Assembly (NCBI GenBank): GCA_007131945.1
Contig: SLPP01000299.1
Coordinates: 1-7,598 of the forward strand
DNA length: 7,598 nt
Direction: 5' to 3'
Origin: Paracoccaceae bacterium
GTDB lineage: Bacteria; Pseudomonadota; Alphaproteobacteria; Rhodobacterales; Rhodobacteraceae
Part shown: positions 6,182 to 7,598 of the stretch, in pieces
Layout of the letters: each line of letters opens with the position of its first letter
Position numbering within the stretch: the stretch's first letter is position 1
Notes under the pieces: generated by a model
Told to the model about the DNA's origin: nothing
What the model saw: the letters and a program-made list of their open reading frames with translations, nothing else
Database searches by the model: none
Translations under genes and position numbers: made by a program

Positions 6182-7348
6182 GTGGCCACCCTGCCGCCGG
6201 CCGAGGCAAGGCTCCTCAACCGCACCGCGAGTCCGGCGCGGCCGCATCGACGCCATCGCGGGCTGATGCTGTCGCTTCTTGTCGTCGTCGCGCTGCCGGT
6301 CCTGGTCTCGACGCTCTATCTCTGGGCCTTCGCGCGACCGCAATTCGCCTCGAATACCGGCTTCGTGATCCGGCAGGAGGAGACCGGATCGGCGAGCCAG
6401 GTGCTCGGCGGCCTGACGCAGGTCCTCGGCATGCAGGGCGGCGGCAATTCCGACCTGCTCTTCGAGTTCATCCAGAGCCAGGACATCGTGCAGCGGGTGC
6501 AGCGCGAGATCGACCTCGTCGGGCATTACGCCCGAACCTGGCCGCGCGACCCGGTCTTCTCGATCCGGCCCGCGGCGACGATCGAGGACCTGTCGGCCTT
6601 CTGGAAGCGCATGGTGCGCATCACCTACGACAAGTCCTCGGGCGTGATCATGGTCGAGGTGCGCGCGCGCGATCCCGATTTCGCCCGCACCGTCGCCCGC
6701 CAGGTCGTCGCGCAGAGCGAGGCGATGATCAACACGCTCAACGCCGCCGCGAGGCGCGACAGCATGGCCAATGCGCAGGCCGATCTCGACGCCGCGCTCG
6801 TCCAGCTGCGCGAGGCGCGCGAGGCGCTCGTCGCCTTCCAGGCGCGCACGCAGATCCTCGATCCGCAGGCCGACATCCAGGGGCGGATGGGGGTCCTGGG
6901 CAACCTGCAGCAGCAACTGGCCCAGGCGCTCGTCGATTACGACCTGCTGATCCAGACCGCCGAGGGCAACGATCCCCGCCTGCGCCAGCTCGAACGGCGC
7001 ATTGCCGTGATCGAGGACCGCATCACCCAGGAGCGCCGCAGCTTCGCGGCGCAGGACGTCACCGTCGACAATACCGACTACCCGACGCTTCTGGCGCAGT
7101 ACGAGGGGCTGCGGGTCGACGTCCAGTTCGCCGAGGAGAACTACCGCGCGGCGCTGACCGCGCTGATCGCCGCACGCACCAATGCCGAGCGCCAGCAGCT
7201 CTATCTCGCGACCTTCATCGAGCCGACGCTCGCCGAGCGCGCCGAGTATCCGCGCCGGGCGCTGCTGGTCGGGCTGACCGGGTTCTTCGCGCTGATGCTC
7301 TGGTCGGTGCTGGCGCTCGTCTACTACAGCCTGCGCGACCGCGGCTAG
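6182..7348 (+). CDS. kpsE: Capsule polysaccharide export inner-membrane protein, KpsE/BexC/CtrB family
   Basis: Translated from GTG 6182, the protein is 388 residues, matching the usual size of KpsE, BexC and CtrB (about 375-390). It has a basic N-terminus (PHRRHR at 21-26), a membrane span at about 28-50, a long periplasmic part with predicted coiled coil at roughly 190-290, the family's C-terminal EPTLAERAEYPRR (347-359), and a second span at about 360-382. Such proteins join the ABC exporter to the outer-membrane channel. AGGA at 6174-6177 precedes the GTG by 4 bp. TTG 6155 is an alternative start. A much earlier in-frame ATG at 5960 would overlap the permease gene and add about 74 residues atypical of the family. 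The ATPase gene follows after 23 bp, so the two form an operon. Confidence 0.88.
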   Translation: MATLPPAEARLLNRTASPARPHRRHRGLMLSLLVVVALPVLVSTLYLWAFARPQFASNTGFVIRQEETGSASQVLGGLTQVLGMQGGGNSDLLFEFIQSQDIVQRVQREIDLVGHYARTWPRDPVFSIRPAATIEDLSAFWKRMVRITYDKSSGVIMVEVRARDPDFARTVARQVVAQSEAMINTLNAAARRDSMANAQADLDAALVQLREAREALVAFQARTQILDPQADIQGRMGVLGNLQQQLAQALVDYDLLIQTAEGNDPRLRQLERRIAVIEDRITQERRSFAAQDVTVDNTDYPTLLAQYEGLRVDVQFAEENYRAALTALIAARTNAERQQLYLATFIEPTLAERAEYPRRALLVGLTGFFALMLWSVLALVYYSLRDRG

Positions 7349-7371
7349 GCGGGCACGGGAGGGGGCCGCGC

Positions 7372-7598
7372 GTGATCCGTCTGGAAAACCTCGCCAAGCG
7401 TTTCCGGGTGCAGGACGGCATCCACACGGTCTTCGAGGGGCTGACGATGACCATTCCCGCCGGCCGCTCGCTGGGGCTCCTGGGCCGCAACGGAGCGGGC
7501 AAGTCGACGCTTCTGCAGATCATCGCCGGCACGATGCAGCCCAGCGGCGGCCGGGTCCTGCGCGAAGGCAACATCTCCTGGCCGATCGGCGCCGCGAA
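7372..7598 (+). CDS. kpsT: Polysaccharide ABC exporter ATPase, KpsT-like (5' part only)
   Basis: Seventy-five codons are present before the window ends. GTG 7372 has GGAGG at 7358-7362. The fragment starts MIRLENLAKRF and contains a Walker A motif GRNGAGKST (38-46) followed by LLQIIAGTMQPSGG. The SWPIG at 69-73, seen after the Walker A region in KpsT/BexA-type ATPases, points to polysaccharide export rather than a generic importer. It should energise the KpsM-like permease encoded divergently. The signature motif, Walker B and C-terminus lie outside the window, so length and intactness cannot be judged. Confidence 0.9.
   Translation, partial: MIRLENLAKRFRVQDGIHTVFEGLTMTIPAGRSLGLLGRNGAGKSTLLQIIAGTMQPSGGRVLREGNISWPIGAA

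Overview
The window is about 7.6 kb of very GC-rich DNA with strongly G/C-ending codons, densely packed on both strands. The protein types (Ada-like methyltransferase end, FadR-type regulator beside an L-lactate dehydrogenase, group 2-type capsule exporter) and the sequence style suggest an alphaproteobacterium, most likely Rhodobacteraceae (Paracoccus/Rhodobacter-like). That placement is inference; no rRNA or other marker is present.

Left part (1-1066): the 3' end of an O6-alkylguanine-DNA alkyltransferase gene, then a complete lipoprotein with a glycine-zipper segment and an OmpA-type peptidoglycan-binding domain.

Middle part (1067-3330): a FadR/FCD-type GntR regulator (+) and an FMN-dependent L-lactate dehydrogenase (-) converge on a 323-bp intergenic region without a credible gene. 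That region is built from stacked hairpins and flanked by a 34-bp imperfect inverted repeat. Both gene starts are preceded by a similar 20-bp partly palindromic box (GGTNA-N7-TGNCCAAT) overlapping a plausible -10 element. This suggests that the regulator controls both itself and the lactate dehydrogenase, i.e. acts like LldR.

Right part (3513-7598): a polysaccharide (capsule-type) export locus. A GT2 glycosyltransferase reads rightward. A second GT2 glycosyltransferase and a KpsM-like ABC permease form a tight leftward operon. Divergent from the permease, a KpsE/BexC/CtrB-like inner-membrane protein and the start of a KpsT-like ATPase read rightward. The permease and the ATPase, which should form one transporter, are therefore split between two divergent transcription units sharing about 115 bp of upstream DNA. 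The two glycosyltransferase genes overlap tail to tail by 122 bp.

No tRNA, rRNA, CRISPR array, insertion sequence or prophage gene was seen. I found no clearly new biological system. The items most worth a second look are the shared operator-like box, the hairpin-rich repeat element, the split exporter operon and the glycosyltransferase overlap.
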